Source: Maratus speciosus (Eukaryota; Arthropoda; Arachnida; Araneae; Salticidae). From it: 64,000 nt of DNA. The stretch spans positions 532,769,073 to 532,833,072 of the forward strand of contig OZ010786.1 of the NCBI GenBank assembly GCA_963932465.1. The letters run 5' to 3'. Below the pieces are notes generated by a model. That model did not search any database, had not been told where the DNA came from, and saw only the letters and a list, made by a program, of their open reading frames with translations. Position 1 is the stretch's first letter, and every line of letters begins with the position of its first letter. The position numbers were made by a program, and so were the translations under genes. Below are positions 21,906-31,135 of this stretch, one piece after another.

Positions 21906-22209
21906 GCTACAGCGTCTAGAATACCTTGTGTGGAAATATGCTATCCAAACAACGCTAAAAATTTGTATCCCTTAAATGTGCGACGATACTGCTAAAATCC
22001 CAAGTATCGATCACAGCGACATCTGCGGGATTTAGTATTACATTGCATAGACTAGCAATATCTTGCAGTTTGAGAAAATATCCTGCAGATGTCGCTGTGA
22101 TCTGTATATTTCAGCAGCATCATTGCACAGTTAAGGGATACAATATTTTAGAACTTTTTAAAGTATTACAGGGATAGCCAATTTCCACACTATATATACA
22201 TCGCCTAGA
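21906..22209. mobile_element. Foldback unit FB3-A, ~304-bp palindrome
   Basis: The left half (AGCGTCTAGAATAC..TGTGGAAAT..GCTATCC ... TTGTATCCCTTAAATGTGCG ... CAGCGACATCTGCGGGAT) is mirrored by the right half (ATCCTGCAGATGTCGCTGTG ... TTAAGGGATACAAT ... GGATAGCCAATTTCCACAC ... CGCCTAGA). The centre is near 22050. It is almost the reverse complement of the unit at 23023-23338. Confidence 0.85.
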
Positions 22210-22613
22210 AGATACAGTGTGGAAAACGGCTATAAAATAGTGCCAAAAAATTGAATCCCATAAATGTACAACGATGCTGAATAACAAGATGTCGATAGTA
22301 GCGCCATCGTAGTGATTTAAAAACGATAGTCATTCTAAAAGAGATTCTTTAACCTATTTCACGTCATTCCTTAACTAAATTAGCTTATAACAGACCAAAA
22401 TATCTTATATTTATAGTTTCCGATATTTAACATTCTATAATTTTTGAAAACTCAGTGTTTATATTGAAAAGAGTTATGAGATGGCGCTCGTATCAGCATA
22501 TTGCCGCTGAGCATTGTTGGAGATTTATGGGATACAAGTTTTTAGCACTTTTTAAAGCATTATAGGAATAGCCGTTTTCCACACTGTATCTTCTAGGCGC
22601 TGTACTATAGCTC
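22209..22613. mobile_element. Foldback unit FB3-B, ~400-bp palindrome
   Basis: The arms 22209-22310 (AGATACAGTGTGGAAAACGG ... CCCATAAATGTACAACGATG) and 22487-22609 (AATGTTGG..TTTATGGGATACAAG ... CCGTTTTCCACACTGTATCT) are inverted copies around an AT-rich centre. It shares the FB3 core but is a diverged subfamily and shares its boundary with FB3-A. Confidence 0.8.
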
Positions 22614-22629
22614 CGTTATAGGCCTAGAT

Positions 22630-22920
22630 TATATGTTGTAGAAATCGACTATCCCAGCAATACTTAAAAAAGCGCTGGAATAGTGAATCTCTTAAATGTA
22701 CAACTATGTTGAATTCCAAACAGTCATTTACAGCGACATCTGCAGGATATTATTTAAAGAAGAAAGAGACACGTGTAAGGCACCGCTATAGCGTCTAGAA
22801 TACATACTGTGGCATTTTGCTATCCAAGCAGCGCTTAAAAGTTGTATCCCTTAAATGTGCACTGACGCTGAATTCCAGGGAGCTGATCGCAGCGACATCT
22901 GTGATAAACTTTCAAAGTAA
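22630..22920 (+). repeat. Two FB3 half-units in direct orientation
   Basis: One half-unit at 22640-22755 (CGACTATCCCAGCAATAC ... ACAGCGACATCTGCAGGAT) and another at 22788-22915 (AGCGTCTAGAATACATACTG ... CGCAGCGACATCTGTGAT). Neither has its mirrored half next to it, so these are single arms of the same family. Confidence 0.75.
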
Positions 22921-22981
22921 ACATCGTATTATTACAGCGGGCTTGACGCCAAGCACATAGGTCAGATGTATGTTAATAAAA

Positions 22982-22984
<3 letters not shown>

Positions 22985-23012
<28 letters not shown>
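22985..23012. repeat. A-rich simple tract
   Basis: An A-rich run with one C interruption, located between FB3 units. Confidence 0.85.
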
Positions 23013-23013
<1 letters not shown>

Positions 23014-23022
23014 GCTACAGCG

Positions 23023-23338
23023 TCTAGACCAAATTATAGCGCCTAGAATATATAGTGTGGAAATTGGCTATCCCTGTAATACTTAAAAAAGTGGTAAAAT
23101 ATTGTATCCTTAAATGTGCAACGATGCTGCTGAAATATACAAATCGCAGCGACATCTGCAGGATATTTTCTATAACTTAAAGATATTGCTAGTCTATACA
23201 ATGTAATACGAAAATCCCGCAGATTTCGCTGCGATCGACACTTGGAATTTTAGCAGTATCGTCGATCATTTACGGGATACAAATTTTTAGCGTTGTTTAA
23301 TAAAATATTTCCACACTAGGTATTCTAGACGCTGTTAC
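23023..23338. mobile_element. Foldback unit FB3-E, inverted copy of FB3-A
   Basis: The reverse complement reads AGCGTCTAGAATACCTAGTG, TGGAAATATT, AACAACGCTAAAAATTTGTA, TCCCGTAAATGATCGACG and matches 21906-22209 base for base over most of its length, including the 'TATTACATTGTATAGACTAG' centre. Each unit is itself a palindrome, so the two copies form a nested inverted arrangement. Confidence 0.85.
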
Positions 23339-23344
23339 CAAATC

Positions 23345-23497
23345 GTCATGAAGTTTTAGGAAATATCCTGCAGATATCGCTGTGATCGACTCATTGGATT
23401 TCAGCATCATTTGAAATTTAAGAGATCCAATATATTAGCACTTTTTAAAGTATTACTGGGATAGCTGATTTCCACACTATATATTCTAGGCGCTGTA
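23345..23497 (-). repeat. FB3 half-unit (right-hand arm)
   Basis: AATATCCTGCAGATATCGCT ... TTTAAGAGATCCAATATATT ... GATTTCCACACTATATATTC then TAGGCGCTGTAGCA. Only one arm is present. The next foldback, FB4, starts at its end. Confidence 0.75.
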
Positions 23498-23923
23498 GCA
23501 CCGCGGTAGCCTGTCGTTTTCGTTTACCTCGGAGTAGATATAGATGAAGTCATTTGTAGCTGTTCCTAAACTGTGGCCAACAACATATAAGGCCAGTTCA
23601 TAACGTCACACGGAGTTGATTATCTGTACACGGCAATGGACACAAAAAAATCGGCTCGCAGCTTTGTACTAATCATCGTGTAAAGATGATCCAACTCTGA
23701 GACTAACGAAAAAGACAGGCTACCGCGGTGGGTCCGATTCTTCTTTTTTACAAACCGCTGGAGTCACGTGATGCTCGATGTACCAAAGAAGGTGCGTGAA
23801 AAAAGCATCACGTGACTCCAGCGGTTTGTAAAAAAAGAAGAATCGGACCCACCGCGGTAGCCTGTCTTTTTCGTTAGCCTCGATCCAACTGCGTGTGACT
23901 TTTAAACATCATGAACTGGCCTA
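23498..23923. mobile_element. Nested foldback element FB4
   Basis: There are two levels of inverted repeat. The inner arms, 23703-23773 and 23806-23877, are nearly perfect and about 71 bp (CTAACGAAAAAGACAGGCTA, CCGCGGTGGGTCCGATTCTT, GGAGTCACGTGATG) around a 32-bp loop. The outer arms are GGCCAGTTCATAACGTCACA (23591) and its diverged inverse ending CATGAACTGGCC (23911-23922). A third copy of the CACCGCGGTAGCCTGTC end lies at 23499. The central CACGTGA is an E-box-like palindrome. No coding is seen. Confidence 0.88.
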
Positions 23924-24138
23924 TTATGCCATTGGTCGCGCTAACACCCTCCCTCCTGCGTCCACCGTATATAGCGGCATCTTGTACTGGAGACTGCTAA
24001 ATGGGCTGCTATCGGTCAAAATCAAGAGAGAAAAGGGCAGAAGAGAGGGAAATAACTCGTTTTTTTTTTAACTAGTTTTTCACACGGGAAGATTGACATG
24101 TCTGTTCCTCTCCTTTCATAACTTCATGGTGGTGAAAT
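23924..24138. other. GC-richer spacer
   Basis: It contains 'ACACCCTCCCTCCTGCGTCC' and 'GAAAAGGGCAGAAGAGAGGG'. No open frame or known motif. Confidence 0.4.
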
Positions 24139-24346
24139 ACGCCAAAGCATCCTAAATATCTGAGAAAGTCTTGACTAGAGTCACGAAAACATCACACAAA
24201 GTAGGCAAAGCAAAGAAACAAAATCATTCATCGGCTCGTGAATATGAACGAGCCAATGAATGATTTTCTTCTTTGTTTTGTCTGCTTTGTGTGACGTTTT
24301 TCTGACACGTGTCAAGGCTTTCTCCAATATTTAAAGGGCGTTGAAT
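24139..24346. mobile_element. Foldback MITE FB5 (~208 bp)
   Basis: The left arm (ACGCCAAAGCATCCTAAATA ... CACACAAAGTAGGCAAAGCA ... ATCATTCATCGGCTCGT) pairs with the right arm (ACGAGCCAATGAATGATTTT ... CTGCTTTGTGTGACG ... ATATTTAAAGGGCGT) around a GAATATG centre at about 24244. It ends 4 bp before an FB1 copy. Confidence 0.85.
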
Positions 24347-24350
24347 AGGC

Positions 24351-24523
24351 CGGGATCAAGATAGATATTTCGCTATTAGCGGGATGGGATTGATCAATCA
24401 GACGTCTGCATTTTTCCGAACTTTTTGATGTTTGCAGTAAACACCGAAAAGCCTGCAAGGATAAAGGCTACTGATTGGTCAATGTAATTTTACTAACAGA
24501 GAAAAATTTATCTGGATCTCGGA
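24351..24523. mobile_element. Foldback MITE FB1, copy 3 (~173 bp)
   Basis: GGGATCAAGATAGATATTTC ... GCTATTAGCGGGATG ... CTGCATTTTTCC at the left and AAGGCTACTGATTGGTCAAT ... AGAGAAAAATTTATCTGGAT at the right are inverted. The sequence matches the 21227 copy, with a longer loop. Confidence 0.8.
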
Positions 24524-24705
24524 CATTAACTTTGGTTGGTTAAAACGATTTTGGATAAAATCAAATCAGGAAGCCAATGTTTGTTAACTTTTCTGGTTAG
24601 TTTAATTGAAATCTTGCTCGTCTATTACTGAAAACTGAGTTACCGTACTTTGGACAAAAAATTGAATATGAGTACACGACTTGTGCATATGTCACCACTC
24701 TAACA

Positions 24706-24894
24706 CAGTGTTGCCAGATGGGCTACTTTTTTTAACTCAGATACTTGATTGGCACCACTTTTTTGAAATTGTTAAATGTGCCTTATTTAATGACATATTA
24801 ATTAAGGCGAAAACAATGGGAATTTTACCGTTTATAATAAGTGCTGGCAATCAAGAAATCTGAATTAAAAAAAAGTAGCCCACTGGCAACACTG
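24706..24894. mobile_element. hAT-like MITE with perfect 8-bp target duplication
   Basis: The 189-bp element has ends CAGTGTTGCCAGATGGGCTAC and, inverted, CAGTGTTGCCAGTGGGCTAC, followed by poly(T)/poly(A) and mirrored CTCAGATACTTGATTGGCA/TGGCAATCAAGAAATCTGA. It is flanked by identical CTCTAACA octamers (24698-24705 and 24895-24902). An 8-bp duplication with CAGTG-type ends is the hallmark of the hAT superfamily. No coding capacity; the open frame 24681-24863 is incidental. Confidence 0.92.
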
Positions 24895-24984
24895 CTCTAA
24901 CATATAAATGTTCTGTGTTATGACCATGATTCTAAGTGCAGTTGGTTAAATTTGAGTATCTGGGCATTAGAGAAAGCAATAGGG

Positions 24985-25085
24985 GCCCATTGTGGCTGAG
25001 TGGATAAGACACAATGCCGCTAATCGCTTGAGAGCGTAGGTGGAAGCAGATTCGAATCCCGGCGTGATCCGCATGTGATATGATG
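24985..25085 (+). repeat. tRNA-Ser-like SINE head
   Basis: TTGTGGCTGAGTGGATAAGA (A box, type-II tRNA style), CCGCTAATCGC in the anticodon position (GCT, Ser-like), a long variable region and GATTCGAATCCCGGCG (B box). The T stem does not pair, so it is a decayed tRNA-derived element. The following (CAAA)n-like tail, CAAACAAACAAACAAGCAAG (25103-25122), is typical of SINEs. Confidence 0.6.
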
Positions 25086-25124
25086 TATGTGTTCAATAAA
25101 TCAAACAAACAAACAAGCAAGCAA

Positions 25125-26250
25125 TAGTGAAAGGTACAGTTGGCATGGAAACAATGACTTCTTTAATTCGTATAGAAAATTAATGATTAGTAGTAAATGA
25201 CTCAAGTTTAAAATGTAGGCAAATGGTCTGGAAATATCAATGGCTCCCATCTAGTATTTCACAAAATTAATTTAATAGATTCACATGATGTATAACTTGA
25301 TGCAACTCTTAACTAATGAAAATTCTGCAACAAGACTTATGTAGGTAGATCTTTTGAATGCATAATTCAGAATTCTGAGAACAAAACGAAGTTCTTAAGG
25401 CTCTTCCTCACACCCCCCTCAAAAAAGGAAATACGATAGAAAGATATAAGAATTTGGATAGCTTCAATATGTCTGTGATCTTTTGTCAGAGTTCAGAAAA
25501 AGAGTCTGGGCATAAAAAAAAAGACAAATTTAACGAACGATAAGACTATAGATTTCAGGCAATTTTTAACCGAAAAATATTTAATTCTAATGTATATGCG
25601 ACTTTAATAATAGACTATTAAAGCTAATCAATTTAGGGGAAATTTTATAGTAAATTAATATCCTCACATTTATGCAAATAGGCATGGATAAACAGACTTG
25701 AGTAAAATTACATATTTATTCTTTCTTCTCTATAACACGATCTAAATGAAGATGAAGTTATATGTACAGTTTATATCTCTAAATTTTTAGATTTTTTTGT
25801 CAAAAATGTTCCTTTATTATGTCTAGAATTGCTAGATTTACAGATCTTCGATTCTTTAGATGCCTGCGGGTTTTCATTCTCGGATTAACCGTAGGTATTT
25901 GTAAAGGTAAATTTATTTTGCAAAACCGTCAGCAAAAAAAGTTAGAAAAAACAATTAACTGACAGACTAACTGTAAATATATATTTTATTTCGACTCTGT
26001 TTTTTACTAAATTTTCATCTTTCGTAGAAAATTTTAAGGAGATATAAATTGAGAAAGACTGATACTTTGAAAGAAGAAATTGACTTTCCTTACTTTTAAA
26101 TTATTAATCACTGTAAAAAATGAATGATAGGTAAACAAAATGTATAATATTGTGTTTGCTTCCTGCTTATAAAGGCTATACAAGGACTAATTTTAATTTG
26201 AGCTAGTAGAATTATTTCAGTTATATATCATTTGTTTAAAAAAAAAGAAC
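25125..26250. other. AT-rich spacer
   Basis: No supported gene or repeat boundary. Composition is uniformly AT-rich. Confidence 0.45.
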
Positions 26251-26256
26251 TGATAT

Positions 26257-27114
26257 CTACTAAAAAACAACTTTTCAAAAGTAAAAAATAAGCCAAGCAA
26301 AAAAAAAAAAAAAAAAAAAAAAAAAGAAAAAAGGTGAAAGTTGTGGCTAAAAAATAGTGTGATATCAAATTTCCAAGCTTATATTGCGGTACTTATTTAG
26401 CATTTTTTGATAAAAATTTACCATATGTAAGTCGAGTACCTAAGTATGCGTTGATAGAAAGCCTTTTCTCCTTTACTAAATACATCATAACGTGTTTCTG
26501 AAAATTAATTTTTTTTTTAAATTATGCATGATGGGCTTGGCGGCCATCTTTCCATATTTTACACAAATTTCTAAGCACTCAAGCTCGTAACATATTTGCA
26601 TTATGAAGAATTTCGAAGTTATAGTTTTAGCTACAGACAGATAAATTAAGAAAGTTTTTTATTTTGAAAAAAACAAATTGATTTTTACTGCTTTAACTAA
26701 TTAATTAACCCCCCTCCGAAAAAAGAGAATCATAAGATGAAACCTGAAGTTACTTCAGCTTTATTTTTAGACACAAATTTTTAGGTACTCATTTCCATAA
26801 ATTAAAAGAATAAAATGTTTGCTTTAGTAACAATTTCGAACTTCCAATCTTAACAATGAACTTGTGTGCTTAGAAATTTGTGTAAAATATGGAAAGATGG
26901 CCGCCAAGCCCATCATGCATAATTTAAAAAAAATTAATTTTCAGAAACACGTTATGATGTATTTAGTAAAGGAGAAAAGGCTTTCTATCAACGCATACTT
27001 AGGTACTCGACTTACATATGGTAAATTTTTATCAAAAAATGCTAAATAAGTACCGCAATATAAGCTTGGAAATTTGATATCACACTATTTTTTAGCCACA
27101 ACTTTCACCTTTTT

Positions 27115-27151
<37 letters not shown>

Positions 27152-27190
27152 TGGCTTATTTTTTACTTTTGAAAAGTTGTTTTTTAGTAG
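26257..27190. mobile_element. 934-bp foldback element FB6 with ~330-bp near-identical arms
   Basis: The left arm, 26257-26583, begins CTACTAAAAAACAACTTTTC and contains a poly(A) tract (26299-26325). The right arm, 26861-27190, is its reverse complement including a poly(T) tract (about 27117-27148), ending GAAAAGTTGTTTTTTAGTAG. The arms differ mainly in homopolymer length. The unique centre is ~277 bp. No transposase is seen; the 61-codon frame 26864-27049 is arm sequence. The right boundary abuts satellite S1. Confidence 0.93.
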
Positions 27191-28625
27191 ATTACATGTA
27201 CTAAGAACATTTTTTTTAAAATTTCGAAATTTAAAAGCGGTGATGATGCGCTATGAGCGTTCTAAAAAACGTTCTAAATTGCGATGTCTACGCAATCTGA
27301 TAAAGTACTAAACCAATTTCAAAAGTAATAGTTGTAAAGAGATAGTGACAGAGACAGTCCCTGCTCCAACATAGGCTCTGTTTCATGCCTATGTTATTAC
27401 TGCGTAGCGGTCGCACGAGCATAAAACTTTCTAAAAATGCTTTTTTGTGTTACTGAAGGGCCTAGATACATGACATATGGCATGGTAGCTTTTAGATGTA
27501 AGTGCTCTCTACCAACAGTTTCTAAAAATTCGAAAATTAAGAAGGGTGAAAATGCGCGAAGAACGTTCTAAAAATGTTTTAAATTGCGATTTCTGCCCAA
27601 TGTCAGGAAATATCACACCGCTTTCAAAAGTAATAGTTGTAACTTGATAGTGACAGTCCCTGCTTCAACATAGGCTATATATTATGTTGTTGACACTACC
27701 ACCTGGGGTGTTACAAGAGCGGAAATTGTTTTAAATTGCGTTTTTGTGATAGTGATGGGTCTAACATTTTGAAATTTGGCATGGTAATTACTTAAAAGAT
27801 ACAAATACTTTTTAAGAAATATCGACAGAAAATTTCAAATTCAAAAGAATGAAATGAGTGAAAAGCGTTTTAAACTACGACTTTTATGCTATCTTATAAA
27901 ATACCAAACATATTACAAAAATTATGGTTCCAAATTGGTGGTGATAGAACCTGCTCAAACATAAGCTATATTTTATGTCGCTTCCATAACCACCAGTGGG
28001 TTGAAAGAGCGAATACCGTTCAAAATTGCGATTTCTGTGATACTGAAGAAGCTAGAAACTTTAAATATGACATGGCAGTAACTTAAAATATAAATGCCTT
28101 CAAAGAACTGTCGAAAATAAATTCGATATTTAAAAAAGGGGTGAAGCGAAGGGAAACAGTGAAAAGCGTCCTAAAAAAGTCAAATTACGACTTCTATACA
28201 ATCTCAGGAATTGTAATCCGATTACAAAAGTAATAAATGTGAATCAAGGGTAATAGTCTCTGATCCTACACAGACTATACTTTACGCCGGGTTCATTACC
28301 ACCTGTGGTTGACAAGAACAACAAAGTTCTAAAAAAGCCTTTAAAAACTTTCTAGATTACGTTTTCTATGGAATATTAGGAAATACCAAACCTATTTCAA
28401 AATGAACGTTGGCAAATTAATGGCGATAATCCCTGTTTCAACATAGGCAGTGTATGTTAGTGCCACTATAGAGGTGGTATACCGTTAGAAAAGAAGCTTG
28501 AAATTTGACATGATGCTTATTTTTAAGATGTAAATGCGTAATAAGAACGGTTTCTAAAAAAATCAAAACTTCAAATGAGTACTGAAATGAGCGTATGAAA
28601 TGAGCGTAAAAGCTTAAAAATACTT
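27191..28625 (+). repeat. Satellite S1, block 2
   Basis: Same family and orientation as 17520-18598. Landmarks are 'GTGTTACTGAAGGGCC' at 27447, with variants at 27746 and 28036, 'GAGCGTTCTAAAAAACG' at 27256, and 'GGCATGGTAGCT/AATTACTTA'. The period is 290-308 bp and decays to the right until unrecognisable near 28625. The block starts mid-unit at the FB6 boundary. Small open frames (27886-28086 and 28438-28638) are incidental. Confidence 0.88.
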
Positions 28626-28974
28626 TCACAATTATCATTTATTTAGAATTAGTTTTAGTTCTTCATATTATTATAAATCTCATTTCTGCCTAATGCAGTG
28701 TAACAATGATGTTTAGTCAAACTTTGGCTTAATTAGTAATTTTGGAATAATTCCTAAAAGTATAATTTCTTCAAATAAAAATCAGATATACGAATATCAC
28801 TAGGCATGTTTCAACTATTACGCAAGCAAGGCCGTGGGTTCTACTAGTAATTAACAATGTTCAGCATGATAATTAAGTGCATGGATTTCAACTTAGTCCT
28901 GTATCTCCACATGAAACAAACACGGAAAAATGTCTAGAAGATCCTCAAAAGTAAATTCGAACCTCAGTTTGTTT
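28626..28974. other. Spacer
   Basis: AT-rich, with nothing recognised. Confidence 0.45.
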
Positions 28975-29180
28975 TAAGGTGTATCAGGACTCAAAGATTT
29001 AAAATTTTCGAAATTTTAATTTTTTCAGATGTTAAATCCCTATTTTTCGGAGCATATATTTGTTTCCTTGAAATTTCCACTAGAAAATAAGTTATGGCTT
29101 TTAGAATTATACCCGCTGAATAGCTGAAGCAGCGTTACCGAAACTTTGAAGTCATTTTTTGTCCAAATGACGATTTTGGA
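28975..29180 (+). repeat. Dispersed repeat family R3, copy 2
   Basis: Ordered block matches to 12805-13025 in the same orientation, ending in TCCAAATGACGATTTTGG. Confidence 0.75.
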
Positions 29181-29633
29181 TTACATTAACATTAATTCAA
29201 GAAAAAAAAAGCAATCGAACATTTTTTACTGAATTTTTGCAAATTAAACTGAGATAGGTTTTCGGAATTCCATTTAATATAATTTTTTCAAAATTGTTAT
29301 TTTTGTTTTCTCTTTACTTTTAAAATTCAATGCTTATGGAATCTCCTTAATGTTTTTATGTACTAGTATACTATTCAATCATAAACATTTTAAGAGTGTA
29401 TAAATTCCGAATTAATAATATAAATTAAAACGATTCTCATATCACTTACCAAAAATGTATTTTATTTATTTAAAATTTCAATTTTGCTGAAAATATTTTG
29501 TGGGTTAAAGTGCATTGTACGCTTGATAGTAAATATTTTAATTGCAAACTTTTGAATTTTTAAGTACACATCTTTTCAAAATGTATGTAAAATGTATGAA
29601 ATAACCATTGCTGTAAATTAGAATTTAGTCAAT

Positions 29634-29677
<44 letters not shown>

Positions 29678-30105
29678 GTTTCTGTATATCAAACAGGTTA
29701 ATAGATAAAATGACTTTATGGATTTTGTTTTCCTTAATTCACACGCATTGATTTATTTCACGCTCTAAATAATATATACAAATTTCTACACTCTCATTAT
29801 GATATTTTGTTATTTTCAGTCTGAATACTACATGTTTAAGGACGTATTTAGGCAATTAGAGAACTTATGTTAGCAATCTAGTGAATAATAATAGCTTCAA
29901 GTTAATAATTACATAAAATTCAAATTAAATATTTGTATAAATATTACATAAAAAACAAGGAAGTTTCCAAAATTACTTTTAAAATTCTAATTTGACTTAA
30001 ACATGCTAACGGGTTATAATTAACAAATTTTCGAAAATAAGGATCTTGGAGATTTATTCGCTATTCCAATTAGACATCTAGATTTTTTATAGCTCTAGAT
30101 CTCTA
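29181..30105. other. AT-rich spacer with a poly(T) tract at 29636-29673
   Basis: A run of about 38 T residues is the only distinct feature. No gene or repeat unit is recognised. Confidence 0.5.
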
Positions 30106-30118
30106 GATAAGTCTCGAG

Positions 30119-31135
30119 AACTGTGGTTCCCATTGTGAGGCGTACAATTGGGGGGGCGGGGGGCAATTTTTATTTTTAAGGATGCAATTTCTGATTTGTT
30201 ATTAATCCATTTTCAGTCAGTTTTTTACTTTTACTTATTTATTTAAAAATAAAAGACATGTTGTGGACTAAAAATTAAAAAAATACACGAAAATTTAAAA
30301 CATAACTGAATATAAACGTAACTAACATTTCTATAAATGGCCATTGAAAACACAAATATTACTGGAATAATTATAATACATTTAACAAAAATGTATTTGA
30401 AATACCAAACATAATACTGTGTTTATTAAATTAATAAACTCTTCAATGAGTATCACAGAAGAAATTGGGTAAAAAGTAAACTGCTTATGTCTTTTATGCA
30501 AACTACATATAGTATGAAGATGTATCATGATTTAAGTGTTTTAAAATTTTAAATACATCGTAACCAATTAACGATAAATGAAAAAAGAAGAAGTAATCAG
30601 AGAAGTGTGTTATAAGGGAAAAGAAATCGTCTCTGTAAAATGATAAAGGTGCGAATTCGGAAATGCTATTTGTGAATTATATTATTTATATTGTCTCGGG
30701 GATAAAAAAATCCTAATGTAGCAATAAATTCAATTATAAAATGTATCAATTCTATGAAATGTAAATGCAAAATGCGTGAGTCTTTTCAAGAAATCTCGAG
30801 AAAATAAAAATTCAGACCATATACCACTTTTGTTTCTGAGGTATTTTTACAAAGAACAATAATAATTTTTTAGGTGTAAATGCGAAGATGTATGACATTA
30901 TTGGATTCCTATAATTATATTAAAACATATTAGAATGAAAAAATTGATAATTTTGATAATTTAAAGAATGTGAAATGACTTAACGAAGTTAATACCCTTT
31001 TAGAGTTCCTCCGTGTCAATAAGAGCAAATTATTTTATAATAAGAATTACATGTTACAGAGGGGAAGAGTGGAGATATCGTGATTTTAAAAAAGGCTTAA
31101 GTGGGGCTCGGCCCATAAAAGGTTGGAAACCACTG
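30119..31135. mobile_element. Probable hAT-type (Charlie-like) non-autonomous element
   Basis: The left end reads ACTGTGGTTCCCATTGTGAGGC. The right end, reverse-complemented, reads CAGTGGTTTCCAACCTTTTA followed by TGGGCCGAGCCCCAC. 'CAGTGGTTCYCAACC' with a GGGCC/CCCC stretch just inside is the usual terminal sequence of Charlie-type hAT elements. A G-rich run (30150-30166) lies just inside the left end. No transposase frame is seen. The 8-bp duplication is not preserved, so the pairing of these two ends is inference. Confidence 0.45.

Noticed and set aside
24985..25085. Functional tRNA-Ser (GCT)
   Set aside because: A and B boxes are present but the T stem and acceptor do not pair; a decayed SINE head fits better.
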